Part shown: piece by piece, positions 7,987 through 15,628 of the stretch | How positions within the stretch are numbered: the stretch's first letter is position 1 | Layout: every line of letters starts with the position of its first letter | NCBI GenBank assembly: GCA_051010055.1 | Contig: JBPCVY010000254.1 | Coordinates: 1-22,956 of the forward strand | Reading direction: 5' to 3' | Origin: CAJQND01 sp051010055 | GTDB taxonomy: Bacteria > Pseudomonadota > Alphaproteobacteria > Rhizobiales > CAJQND01 | Length of the DNA: 22,956 bases | Program-made: the position numbers and the translations under genes | The notes under the pieces: generated by a model | The model's input: only the letters and a program-made list of their open reading frames with translations | Database searches by the model: none | What the model was told of the DNA's origin: nothing

Positions 7987-8040
7987 CGCTTGGGCGAACG
8001 TGGAAAGTGCCTGTACCGGTTGTGAGATGTTTGCTGACCC

Positions 8041-9248
8041 ATGAACGATTTCACCGCAGATCAGATGGTTGCCAATGACGATTGGAGCGATCTTTCCTGC
8101 CACCGGCCAATGCCGGATGTCGATTTTGCCAAGCTCAGGGACTACCGGCTTGCGCGCATACGCCGGGAGTTGAAGAAAAATGATTGCGCCATGTGTGTGC
8201 TGGTCAACCCAATTTCCCTTCGCTATGCGGTGGATTTCAGAACTTACGCCCTGTTCCAGTCTCACATTCCAACAACCTATCTTTTTGTTCCGGTGGAAGG
8301 GCCTGTTGTCATTCACGGAGCCTATGGGCCGCCGCCAAGTGTTGATGATGTGCGCGAGGCCCATATCGTTTTTTGATGGCGGGCCGGAACTGCTCGAATC
8401 TGCCCGCCTTCTGGCAGGTGACATTGCTGGCCATCTCAACGAGCTCGGCACCGGCAATCGGCGCATCGCGGTGGAGTATGTCAATCCATCCATCACCCAG
8501 GCCCTCATGCAGCGCGGGCTGGATGTGCTGGACGGGGTTGCCATATCGGAAGCTGCCCGCGTCATCAAATCAGATGAAGAGATTGCCTGCATGCGCTGGG
8601 CGATTGCGGTGGCCGAACTGGGCATAGGTAGAGTGAAGGAAGCAATCCGGCCCGGTGTTTCGGAAGTCCAGCTCTGGGCGCTGCTCAACTACACCAATCT
8701 TGCCAACAACGGCGACTGGCATGATGGGCGCATGCTGGCATCTGGTCCGCGCATAAATCCCCGGTGCCAGGAAGCCTCTGAACGCAGGTTGGAAGCGGGC
8801 GATTTGGTAGGATTCGATAAGGATATGATTGGCCCGTTCGGTTACTTTGCCGATATTTCGCGCACCATCTTTTGCGGTCCCGGCAAGCCAACAAAACGGC
8901 AAAAGCAGCTATACCGGCTGGCGGTGGAAGAGGTAGGGCACAATATGGCGCTGTTGAAGCCGGGGCTTGCATTTTCCAGCTTTCAGGAGCGCGCCTGGCA
9001 GGTGCCGTAAGAATTTCACGAAAATGCCTACACATGCGTCGTCCATGGAGTTGGCATGTGCGATGAATATCCGCGCGTGAACCCCATTTTTCGGGGCCCC
9101 ACCCCTTATGAGGGACTTTCGAGGCCGGCATGGTGATTTGTGTCGAAAGCTATATGGGCGTCGTTGGCGAGCATGACGGCGTAAAGATTGAACAGGGCAG
9201 GGAGCAGTCTAAGAGCACTTCCCCTTCCGAGACGCACTGCTTTCATAG
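8041..9248 (+). pseudogene. M24-family protein (DddP / Xaa-Pro peptidase-like), multiply disrupted
   Basis: Pieces in three frames join to one M24 'pitta-bread' protein. Codons 8041-~8368 start MNDFTADQMVAND and reach AHIV; a run of six T (8369-8374) then shifts the frame, which continues as FDGGPELLESARLL. A TAA at 9008-9010 falls in frame, followed by EFHENAYTCVVHGVG. A base is missing near 9118-9120 before EAGMVICVESYMG, and a further loss of about six codons plus another shift near 9215 precedes FPFRDALLS and TAG at 9246-9248. Metal ligands expected of the fold are all still encoded: Asp-x-Asp (FDKD), Asp (FADIS), His (HGVG), Glu (CVES) and Glu (KIEQ). The resemblance to DddP includes LASGPRINP. 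Intact members cleave Xaa-Pro bonds or, in DddP, DMSP; which applies is unknown. No clear ribosome binding site precedes the ATG. Confidence 0.85.
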
Positions 9249-9394
9249 TGCCCCGCACAATTTGGTTTTTAGTGTGCAAACTGCACATGAACACAATGCT
9301 TGGGGAGCCGCCGGAGCAACCTGCTTATGCAAAAAGCACAAACAGACTGGATGAGAAACGGCCCGTCTCCAGGGAGAAACTTAAAAACCCTGCT

Positions 9395-10525
9395 CTAACT
9401 CTCCACTTCGCTTGATTGGTAAGTCGAAGTGGCAAGCCATTCCGGTGAAATCTCAACGCCCCAGCCAGACTTGCTAGTTACTGTGGCCTTGCCATCGGTA
9501 ATGACAAAAGGATCTTCCACATAAAGCTCTTGTTGCCAGGGGTAATAGTCCGGGCCTTCGATAGAAAATTCCAAATACTTGCCGGCATTGGGCAGAGCCC
9601 TTTGCACATGCATGGTGAACAGGGTCACCAGACCGAGATTGGCCGCGTGCGGTGTGCAGGGAAGGCCTGCTTCAGCCCCCATTGCGGCAACCTTCATGGT
9701 GCGCACGACGCCGCCAATGTAGAGAATATCCGGCTGGATAATGTTAACCGCGCGCATGTCGATCATGCGGCGCCAGTGCTGCAAATCCCAATCCTGTTCG
9801 CCGCCGGAAACATCAATATCCAGCGCATCGGTGACTTTCTTTGTCTCTTCAATGAACCAGTAAGGGCAGGGCTCTTCGAAATGCTCAATTCCGCTATCGG
9901 CAAGAATAGCGCCAACTTCAATCGCCCGTTCTGCCGAATAACCGGAATTGGCATCAACAAGCAACGACACATCTGGCCCCAGAACCTTGCGCATGGTGGG
10001 CACAATTTCCTCGGTCCGGCCCGGCCATTCGTCAACATCGTGGCCGCACTCAGCACCGACGCGGAATTTGAACGCATCAAAACCGTTGCTGTCACGCAAG
10101 GCCGTCATGCGGTCTGCTTCATCGTCAGGTGTAATATTTCGCTTCATGGAAGACGCATAGGCGCGCAAGGTACCTGCGCTCCCGCCCAACAGCTCGGTTA
10201 CCGGCTTGCCGGCCTTTTTGCCACGCCAGTCCCACACGGCGGTATCAAACCCGGCCATGGCCCGGCGTACATAAGAACCTGGGAACTTGTGCTCACGCTC
10301 GGTGATTTCAACAAGAACCGATTCCAGATCATCCGTGCTGCGTCCCAGAACCCAAGGGGCAACCTGCCGGTGAAGAACCTGGCTGGTAATGTCGGAGTTA
10401 TATGTGGAGACCTGGCCCCAGCCTTGCGCGCCATCTTCGGTTGTCAGGCGCACAAATCCGACAAATTCGTTACAGAATGTCTCAAGTTTAGTGATTTTCG
10501 GTCCGGTGTCGCTCATGGCGCTCAT
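9395..10525 (-). CDS. Mandelate racemase / muconate lactonizing enzyme family protein (enolase superfamily)
   Basis: 376 residues, full length for the family. The N-terminal capping domain is followed by a TIM barrel with metal ligands D191 (VDANSGY), E217/E218 (HFEEP) and E243 (GGEQ). The acid/base residues are K153-x-R155 (FKFRVG) on one face and the D266/H293 pair (QPDILY, TPHAANLG) on the other, as in the mandelate racemase subgroup. Members dehydrate sugar acids or racemise or isomerise carboxylates by abstracting an alpha proton; the substrate cannot be read. ATG 10525 overlaps the stop of the upstream GMC remnant as ATGA and has AGAGG nearby. The gene upstream in its operon is a pseudogene and its likely promoter has been deleted, yet this frame is clean. 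A long open frame on the opposite strand (9530-10603) is a shadow. Confidence 0.9.
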   Translation of the reverse strand: MSAMSDTGPKITKLETFCNEFVGFVRLTTEDGAQGWGQVSTYNSDITSQVLHRQVAPWVLGRSTDDLESVLVEITEREHKFPGSYVRRAMAGFDTAVWDWRGKKAGKPVTELLGGSAGTLRAYASSMKRNITPDDEADRMTALRDSNGFDAFKFRVGAECGHDVDEWPGRTEEIVPTMRKVLGPDVSLLVDANSGYSAERAIEVGAILADSGIEHFEEPCPYWFIEETKKVTDALDIDVSGGEQDWDLQHWRRMIDMRAVNIIQPDILYIGGVVRTMKVAAMGAEAGLPCTPHAANLGLVTLFTMHVQRALPNAGKYLEFSIEGPDYYPWQQELYVEDPFVITDGKATVTSKSGWGVEISPEWLATSTYQSSEVES

Positions 10526-11680
10526 GCAACCTCTAAGATCATATCAGCGGTGCGGCAGGCAACCATTATGGTCGGGGCATTGGTGTTGCCCGATGTCACA
10601 TAGGGAAACACAGAAGCATCAATCACACGCAGGCCGCCTACGCCGTGTACACGCAATTTGGTGTCAACAACGGAATCAGAAGTGTTTTTGCCCATCCGGC
10701 ATGAGCCGACTGGATGGAAGCCGGTGCCGCAACGTTTGCGGAAGTCTTCCAAGATTGCTTCATCATCCATAGTCAACAAATTCGGGTCCATGGCGCATTT
10801 GGTGAGTTCGCCCATGGCTTTTGTATTCATTATACGCTGGCAAAGGCGAACGCCGGCAATAACGTCATTGCGGTCTTTTTCGGTTACCAGGGAATTGGGG
10901 TCAATCGCCGGTGCTTTGGCCGGGTCGGCACTGACGATGTCGATGCGTCCAAAGCTTGTCGGCCGGGTGGCTGGAAAGCAAAGATGAAACCCGGGAACGG
11001 GTCCGGATTGATAACGGTGCGCGTTCCAGACGGCGTGGTTGTGTATGTAACTGGGTTGAAGAACATCTGCTGGTCAGGGTGCTCAAGCTCCAGCGAGGAC
11101 TTGAGAAAACCGCCACACTGGTTGACGCTGAGCGAAAGCGGCCCGCGCTGTGTGAGCGCAAACCGGATTCCCATCCAAACCTTGCCCCACCATGGCGACA
11201 GCAGATTGTTGAGGGTCGGTTCGGTTGCCTTGAAATAATAGTTTATGCCGAGATGGTCTTGCAGGTTGCCACCAACATGATCGTTGGCAAAGCGTACCTT
11301 CACCCCGACATCTTTCAGAATATGCGAGGGGTCAATGCCGGACAGCTGCAAGATTTGCAGCGAGTTGACCGCGCCGGCTGAAAGGATCACCTCTTTCGCC
11401 GAGGAGATGTTGTATGTCTTGTCCTCGCGGCGGTATTTGACGCCGGTAACTCGGCGGCCTTCAAACGCTAGCTCTTCCACCAGTGCGCCCGTTAGCACTG
11501 TTACGTTCGGACGATTGCGGGCCGGATGCAGAAAAGCGCGTGCTGCTGAACAGCGAAATCCATCGCGCGTGTTTATCTGATAAACCGCAGCGCCTTCAGG
11601 CTTTTCGCCATTGTAGTCATCCGTGATGGGAAGGCTTTCTTCCTTTGCGGCGGCGAAGTAGTGGCGGTTTGCCTTATGCA
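10522..11680 (-). pseudogene. GMC-family oxidoreductase, N-terminus missing and frameshifted
   Basis: From about 11675 down to ~10970 one frame encodes a middle GMC region (AAAKEESLPITDDYNGE, RCSAARAFLHPARNRPNV, EVILSAGAVNSLQILQLSGI). Near 10964-10971 a base is missing, because the expected PCRPTSFGRI-like sequence resumes in another frame as RPTSFGRIDIVSADP. That frame runs to 10522 and includes the active-site histidine (FHPVGSCRMG) and asparagine (SGNTNAPTIM). If not corrected, the first frame ends at 10884. The first 170-200 residues, with the GxGxxG FAD-binding motif, are absent: the DNA that should encode them has been replaced by a LysR remnant on the other strand. Intact relatives oxidise alcohols with FAD (choline dehydrogenase, alcohol dehydrogenases). 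It cannot make an FAD-dependent enzyme in this state. Confidence 0.88.
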
Positions 11681-11689
11681 CCGGAAGCT

Positions 11690-12046
11690 GCCAAGGAAGC
11701 TTTTCGGCTGGAGGAGCTGGCTGAGATGCCGATGACCCTCTACGACCATCCAATTTTGCGGGACTATTTTATGAACTTCTTCAGGCAGCGCAATTTGCAG
11801 CCCAAGATTCAGTTCCGCACTAAGTCCTATCAAACATTGTGTGAGCTTGTGTCAGCCGGTCTGGGTTACTCGCTCCTGAACCTGCGCCCGCAATCCTCGG
11901 TCTCTTATCACGGCAACCGGCTCGTGCAGCGAAATCTGGAGAACAATGTTTTTGTGCCGAGCATCATTCTTGCCTACCCGAACCGGGAGAGCCGTTCGCA
12001 CGGTGTCGAGGCCTTCGGCAATATCTGCAAACAGTATTTCCCGTGA
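11690..12046 (+). pseudogene. LysR-family transcriptional regulator, 3' remnant
   Basis: From about 11705 the frame encodes the second half of a LysR substrate-binding domain: RLEELAEMPMTLYDHP, ILRDYFMNFFRQR, RTKSYQTLCELVSAGLGYSLLN and a C-terminus ending at TGA 12044-12046. The N-terminal helix-turn-helix and the first part of the effector domain are missing. No ribosome binding site or promoter precedes the remnant; the sequence to its left belongs to the GMC gene on the other strand. In the intact ancestor this regulator was probably transcribed away from the GMC gene and controlled it, the usual LysR arrangement. Confidence 0.82.
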
Positions 12047-12102
12047 ATATAGCAGCGAAATCACGCTGAGCGATGAAGCCAGCGAAACGCCGTGGATTCA
12101 GT

Positions 12103-12654
12103 TCAGCTTTTCCACTTGATGGAACATCCCATGGAGGGGATTTGCCCATCGGGAGCAACACCCGTTTCAGCGATGTGGCGCATGGCTTCCAAAAGCTCTC
12201 TTTTGGCGTTGGCGGGTGGGGGCGTTGTGCGCCCTTCGTCCAGCCGCCCGCGGTATTTCAGGGCCTTTTCGCTGTCATAGCCAAAAAAGTCCGGCGTGCA
12301 CACTGCGTCATAGGCCCTGGCCACGGTTTGATCTTCGTCGTGGAGGTAAGGGAAGGTGAAGCCGTGGGCGTTGGCAAATTTCTTCATGTTGTCGAATGAA
12401 TCATCCGGGTAATTACGCGCATCGTTGGAACAGATGGCGGCAAAACCTATTCCTTCTTCCTGTAGTTTTCTGGCATCTGCCACTAGTCTGTCGATAACCG
12501 CCACCACATATGGGCAGTGGTTGCAGATAAACACAATTACGGTGCCGTTTTGTCCGGCAACATCGTCAATTGAATAGGTTTTTCCATCGGTGGCCGGCAA
12601 AGTGAAGCCGGGCGCAGGCGCCTCAAGGCTGAGAGGGGGGGGTGTAGCGGCCAT
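12103..12654 (-). CDS. Thioredoxin-fold (AhpC/TSA-like) family protein
   Basis: 183 residues with a redoxin fold start (FTLPATDGKTYSIDDVAGQ) and C44-N-H-C47-P-Y (CNHCPYV) in the position of the thioredoxin active site. Later segments (ICSNDARNYPDDSFDNM, TPDFFGYD) are typical of a widespread family of small thioredoxin-like proteins of unknown partner. It probably does disulfide exchange or peroxide reduction. No signal peptide is seen, so it should be cytoplasmic. The ATG at 12654 has GGAG 6 nt upstream on its strand; an ATG at 12666 contains that GGAG and is less likely. It shares a ~157-nt divergent promoter region with the Rieske oxygenase gene. Confidence 0.87.
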   Translation of the reverse strand: MAATPPPLSLEAPAPGFTLPATDGKTYSIDDVAGQNGTVIVFICNHCPYVVAVIDRLVADARKLQEEGIGFAAICSNDARNYPDDSFDNMKKFANAHGFTFPYLHDEDQTVARAYDAVCTPDFFGYDSEKALKYRGRLDEGRTTPPPANAKRELLEAMRHIAETGVAPDGQIPSMGCSIKWKS

Positions 12655-12769
12655 TTGTAACTCCATTAAAAACGCGTTCTCTATACCAATAGATTTGATT
12701 TTATCGTCCAGGTGTCAAGGGGGTGGCGCTGGTCATTGTGACGCTTGTGCCGGTTGCTCGAGTTTTGTA

Positions 12770-12789
12770 TATTGAATGAACGTTCAATA
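12770..12789. promoter_or_regulatory. TetR/BetI-like palindromic operator
   Basis: The 10-bp perfect palindrome TGAACGTTCA (12777-12786) is embedded in an inverted repeat ATTGAA (12771-12776) / TTCAAT (12783-12788). This form resembles operators of TetR-family repressors of the BetI type, from memory. It lies about 22 nt before the start of the Rieske oxygenase gene, so a bound repressor could block transcription or initiation. No matching regulator gene is in the window. Confidence 0.45.
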
Positions 12790-12811
12790 AGAATGATGGG
12801 GTTTTCCGGTC

Positions 12812-14032
12812 ATGGCGAACGGACTTATTCTGGAAAAATCAGAAGCGCTGGCGCTTATCCCGAAACAGTGGGACCGCTCCGGTTTGCCGGCATGGACCTA
12901 CACCAGCCAGGAACTGTCTGAGCTGGAAAGGGACGTTCTTTTCCGCTGCCACTGGCAACTCGCAGGCCATGTGGCTGATGTGCCTGACCCGGGTGATTAT
13001 TTCTGCTTCGATATGGTGGGTGAAAGGGCCCTGATTGTGCGTGGCAAGGATGGCGAAGTGCGCGCATTCCACAATGTGTGCCGGCACCGGGGCTCGCGGG
13101 TTGTGGCAGATGATGCCGGATCCTGTGGCACAGCTCTTGTGTGCCCGTTTCACGGCTGGTCGTTTAATCTAGATGGCACATTTCGTTCCGCCCCTTTCCC
13201 TCGTACTCTGCCAAAGCTGGACCCGGTGGAACATGGCCTGAAACCTCTTGAGATGGAGATCTGGCAAGGGTTTATCTTTATTCGTTTCTCGCCAGGACCT
13301 CAGCCGTCAATTGCGAGTTTACTGGCGCGTCATGAAAAAGAACTCTCCCATTACCGGATTGAGGAACAGGTGCCCACCGGCGAATTCTGGACCGAAGCTA
13401 CCGACGTTAACTGGAAGGCTGTGCGCGATGTAGACAATGAAGGCTACCACGTGCCGATAGCCCACCCGGCTTTGCAGGATTTGTACGGCAAGAATTACTT
13501 TGATGAACCAACAATTGCCGGCACGAACAGGTCATACGCCCAATTCGATGATGAGCCTTCGCGCTTGTGGAGCGTGCGGCACTATAAGGAGATACTGCCC
13601 GAGGCCGAGCACCTTCCAGAAACCCATCAGCGCGCCTGGCTCTATATCGGCATTTTCCCTAACACCGTGCTCACCTTTTATCCCGAGAGCGTTGGTTTTT
13701 ACCAAGAGTATCCGATTGCGGTTGGCAAAACCATGCAACGGGCGGGGGAGTATGTTCTTCCGAACGATACCAGGAACATGAAACTTGCCCGTTACCTCAG
13801 CAACCGCATCAATCGCGACACGGTTGAGGAAGACATTCAGCTCATCGCATGGTCGTATGAAGCGGCCGAATCAAGCGGCTATGACGGCATCATCCTTTCC
13901 GATCTGGAATATGGGGTAAAAAGCTATCACGACTACCTGCGTGAGATTTTACCCGTTTTGCGGGAGAAAATTGAACCTTTGCCGGGAAAAGTTCGCTTTC
14001 TTAACGATAAACTCCATAAGTCACGCGCATAG
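12812..14032 (+). CDS. Rieske 2Fe-2S aromatic-ring-hydroxylating / choline-type oxygenase alpha subunit
   Basis: 406 residues. The Rieske site is C90-x-H92 (NVCRHRGSRV) and C111-x2-H114 (VCPFHGWSFN), 17 residues apart. The catalytic domain has the mononuclear iron histidines H213 and H218 (NEGYHVPIAHP), with nearby D206/D208 as the electron-bridging candidate and a later Asp as the third ligand. This is the layout of oxygenase alpha subunits (ring dioxygenases, choline monooxygenase, glycine-betaine or stachydrine demethylases). Electrons would come from a separate reductase that is not present here. The ATG at 12812 follows a GATGGGG stretch. The BetI-like palindrome upstream makes a quaternary-amine substrate plausible but does not prove it. 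Confidence 0.9.
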   Translation: MANGLILEKSEALALIPKQWDRSGLPAWTYTSQELSELERDVLFRCHWQLAGHVADVPDPGDYFCFDMVGERALIVRGKDGEVRAFHNVCRHRGSRVVADDAGSCGTALVCPFHGWSFNLDGTFRSAPFPRTLPKLDPVEHGLKPLEMEIWQGFIFIRFSPGPQPSIASLLARHEKELSHYRIEEQVPTGEFWTEATDVNWKAVRDVDNEGYHVPIAHPALQDLYGKNYFDEPTIAGTNRSYAQFDDEPSRLWSVRHYKEILPEAEHLPETHQRAWLYIGIFPNTVLTFYPESVGFYQEYPIAVGKTMQRAGEYVLPNDTRNMKLARYLSNRINRDTVEEDIQLIAWSYEAAESSGYDGIILSDLEYGVKSYHDYLREILPVLREKIEPLPGKVRFLNDKLHKSRA

Positions 14033-14145
14033 GTTTCTTGCGTGCCGCAAATAGGGTGTACTATTTTGGCGCGCTTGCGGTATGGCTGAAATTTTTCGCT
14101 TAAGCCTTGAATTTGCCATTTTACTGCTTATATTGCACTGCAACA

Positions 14146-14168
14146 AAGACCGCCCGGGAGGCAGTCTT
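14146..14168 (+). other. Hairpin downstream of the Rieske gene
   Basis: AAGAC-C-GCC pairs with GGC-A-GTCTT around a CGGGA loop (one C/A mismatch). No T run follows, so it is not a standard intrinsic terminator. It may stabilise the 3' end of the oxygenase message or lie in the leader of the next gene. Confidence 0.3.
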
Positions 14169-14299
14169 AATTTCAAAGTGTGCCGAGCTTTTTAGCTGCA
14201 ACTGGTCATTTTGAGGGCAGAATGGTTGCATTGTCTGCCACTCGATACCAGCGCGCTAAGCAATTTACGGCATTTTTTGTAGTTTGAAGGAATAGGAAA

Positions 14300-14557
14300 A
14301 TGTTGAAGGACGAATGGACAGAGGTTCTCGAGCGCGAGGCGGAAAGGCTTGCTACGAGTCAGGAAATTCCAGAAGGCTCTTGCTGCCGCTGGATTGAACC
14401 GCATGCGCCAATGGAAGATGGCCGTCATATTTACAGCTGCCAGGTGCGCATTGAGCCGGGCCAGAGCTATTGCCCTGACCACCGCGCAAAGATTTTTGAA
14501 TCCCGCGAAGCCCGTATGGCTCGCGAAGCCCGCAGGAACTTGCAGAAAGCTGCATAA
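14300..14557 (+). CDS. Small protein with a GcrA-like C-terminal Cys/His region
   Basis: 85 residues. A charged N-terminal helix (residues 1-22) is followed by CCRW (C28, C29), YSC (C47) and GQSYCPDH (C58, H61). The order and spacing resemble the C-terminal segment of the alphaproteobacterial cell-cycle regulator GcrA (CRWPIG ... FCG ... PYCxxH), which suggests a small metal-binding or structural module. The N-terminal DNA-binding part of GcrA is not present. The end is rich in arginine and glutamate and is probably helical. A GAAGGAATAGGAAA sequence before the ATG gives a usable ribosome binding site. Function unknown. A strong terminator follows 35 nt after the stop. Confidence 0.75.
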   Translation: MLKDEWTEVLEREAERLATSQEIPEGSCCRWIEPHAPMEDGRHIYSCQVRIEPGQSYCPDHRAKIFESREARMAREARRNLQKAA

Positions 14558-14591
14558 CCCGCACTTATTGTGCACCTGCCAAACATTGTTA

Positions 14592-14642
14592 AGATATGCG
14601 GCGCATTTCCCCTTAAAACGGGAATGCGCCGTATCTCTTTTG
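14592..14642 (+). terminator. Strong intrinsic terminator after the GcrA-like gene
   Basis: AGATA-TG-CGGCGCATT-T-CCC (14592-14611) pairs with GGG-AATGCGCCG-TATCT (14620-14636) over about 17 bp with two small bulges and an 8-nt A-rich loop, followed by CTCTTTT. It ends transcription from the GcrA-like gene. The T run finishes about 3 nt before the GGAGG of the next gene, so the hairpin also forms the leader of the PPC gene. Confidence 0.75.
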
Positions 14643-14652
14643 TGGAGGCAGT

Positions 14653-15603
14653 GTGAAGCAGTTGCGCCGCGTAACCCATCCCGGACAACCGATTGAGCCG
14701 CGCATCCTGTCGTGCATTTCGCCGCACGGGCAGGACATGTTCGTGCGGCTGCGCGAAGGTGAGGACTTGTTCAATGGAACAGCGGCTGCACTTTCAAGCA
14801 TTGGCGTTGAAACCTCAGGTATCCGCATCGCTGGCGGCGGGCTTAAAAGCTTTTCTTACTGCACCGGTGTTGAAGATCCATCCGGATATCGCGTCGCCAC
14901 CTTTTCAGAACCCAAGTTTCCGCCCCCGCCAATAACCTTGATTGCAGGCAACATCATTCTTGGGCTCGATGAGGATGGCCAGCTCAAAACCCATTGCCAT
15001 GCAGTGTTTGCTGATGCGGCCGGCAAGGTGCATGCGGGCCATCTACTACCGGGGGAGTGCGCAGTTGGCGAACAGGGGGCGAGCCTTTTCGTGAGTTCAG
15101 CTGGCAAGGCTGGTCTTCAGGTACAGTTTGACCCGGAAACAAATTTTCCGATTTTCCACCCAACGGACAGCCAAGGTGATGCAAAGATGAGCGAGACAGA
15201 TTCCTCGAGCACGGTGGAAAATGGCCGCTTTGGCCGCGTGATAACCGCCCGCATTCGCCCGAACACCGATTTCGTCACAGGAATTGAAGAACTGTGCGCT
15301 GCCCATGACATCAGCCACGGGGAAATTCGCGGCTGCGTGGGAAGCTTGATGGATGCAACCCTTGCATCGGGCACGACTGATGAACCGCGCATAACCGAAG
15401 TGGCGGGGCCGGGCCTGGAGATTGCCGTTTCATGTGGTGTAGTGCGGCTCGGCGATAATGATTTCCCCCGCGCAAAGCTCTCGGGCCTTGTTGCAAATGG
15501 TGCAGGTGAGGCTTACGCAGGCGAATTTGTGCGCGGGCGCAATCTTGTTTTTGTCACCATGGAAGTGGTGTTGCAGGAATGGTTGCCGGACAGCGCGTCA
15601 TAG
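14653..15603 (+). CDS. Tandem PPC (DUF296) domain protein
   Basis: 316 residues consisting of two PPC (plants and prokaryotes conserved, DUF296) domains joined by an acidic/serine-rich linker near residues 165-185. Domain 1 (about 15-160) keeps the metal histidines in KTHCHAVFADAAGKVHAGHL. Domain 2 (about 190-312) aligns as AKLSGLVANGAGEAYAGEF, where those histidines are replaced by K, S and E. Bacterial PPC proteins are usually single-domain, ~140 residues, trimeric, with one Zn per subunit; their role is uncertain, and in plants the domain sits next to an AT-hook. The GTG start at 14653 has GGAGG at 14644-14648. The gene ends 25 nt before the convergent aldehyde dehydrogenase. Confidence 0.85.
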   Translation: MKQLRRVTHPGQPIEPRILSCISPHGQDMFVRLREGEDLFNGTAAALSSIGVETSGIRIAGGGLKSFSYCTGVEDPSGYRVATFSEPKFPPPPITLIAGNIILGLDEDGQLKTHCHAVFADAAGKVHAGHLLPGECAVGEQGASLFVSSAGKAGLQVQFDPETNFPIFHPTDSQGDAKMSETDSSSTVENGRFGRVITARIRPNTDFVTGIEELCAAHDISHGEIRGCVGSLMDATLASGTTDEPRITEVAGPGLEIAVSCGVVRLGDNDFPRAKLSGLVANGAGEAYAGEFVRGRNLVFVTMEVVLQEWLPDSAS

Positions 15604-15628
15604 CCGCCCGGCAAGAATTGTCGTGCCG

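Noticed and set aside
1455..9010. Possible reassignment of TAA as a sense codon, because TAA interrupts both the PNPOx-like and the M24 frames
   Set aside because: TAA is used as the normal stop by intact genes in the window (aldehyde dehydrogenase, hydrolase, extensin-like, CMD-like), so the two internal TAAs are lesions.
9249..9394. Possible small gene between the M24 pseudogene and the enolase gene
   Set aside because: A plus-strand frame from the ATG near 9287 to the TGA near 9415 has ordinary composition but no ribosome binding site and no recognisable similarity; I treat the stretch as decayed intergenic DNA.
9530..10603. 357-codon plus-strand open frame opposite the enolase gene
   Set aside because: It is the antisense shadow of a clear enolase-superfamily protein with all catalytic residues on the minus strand.
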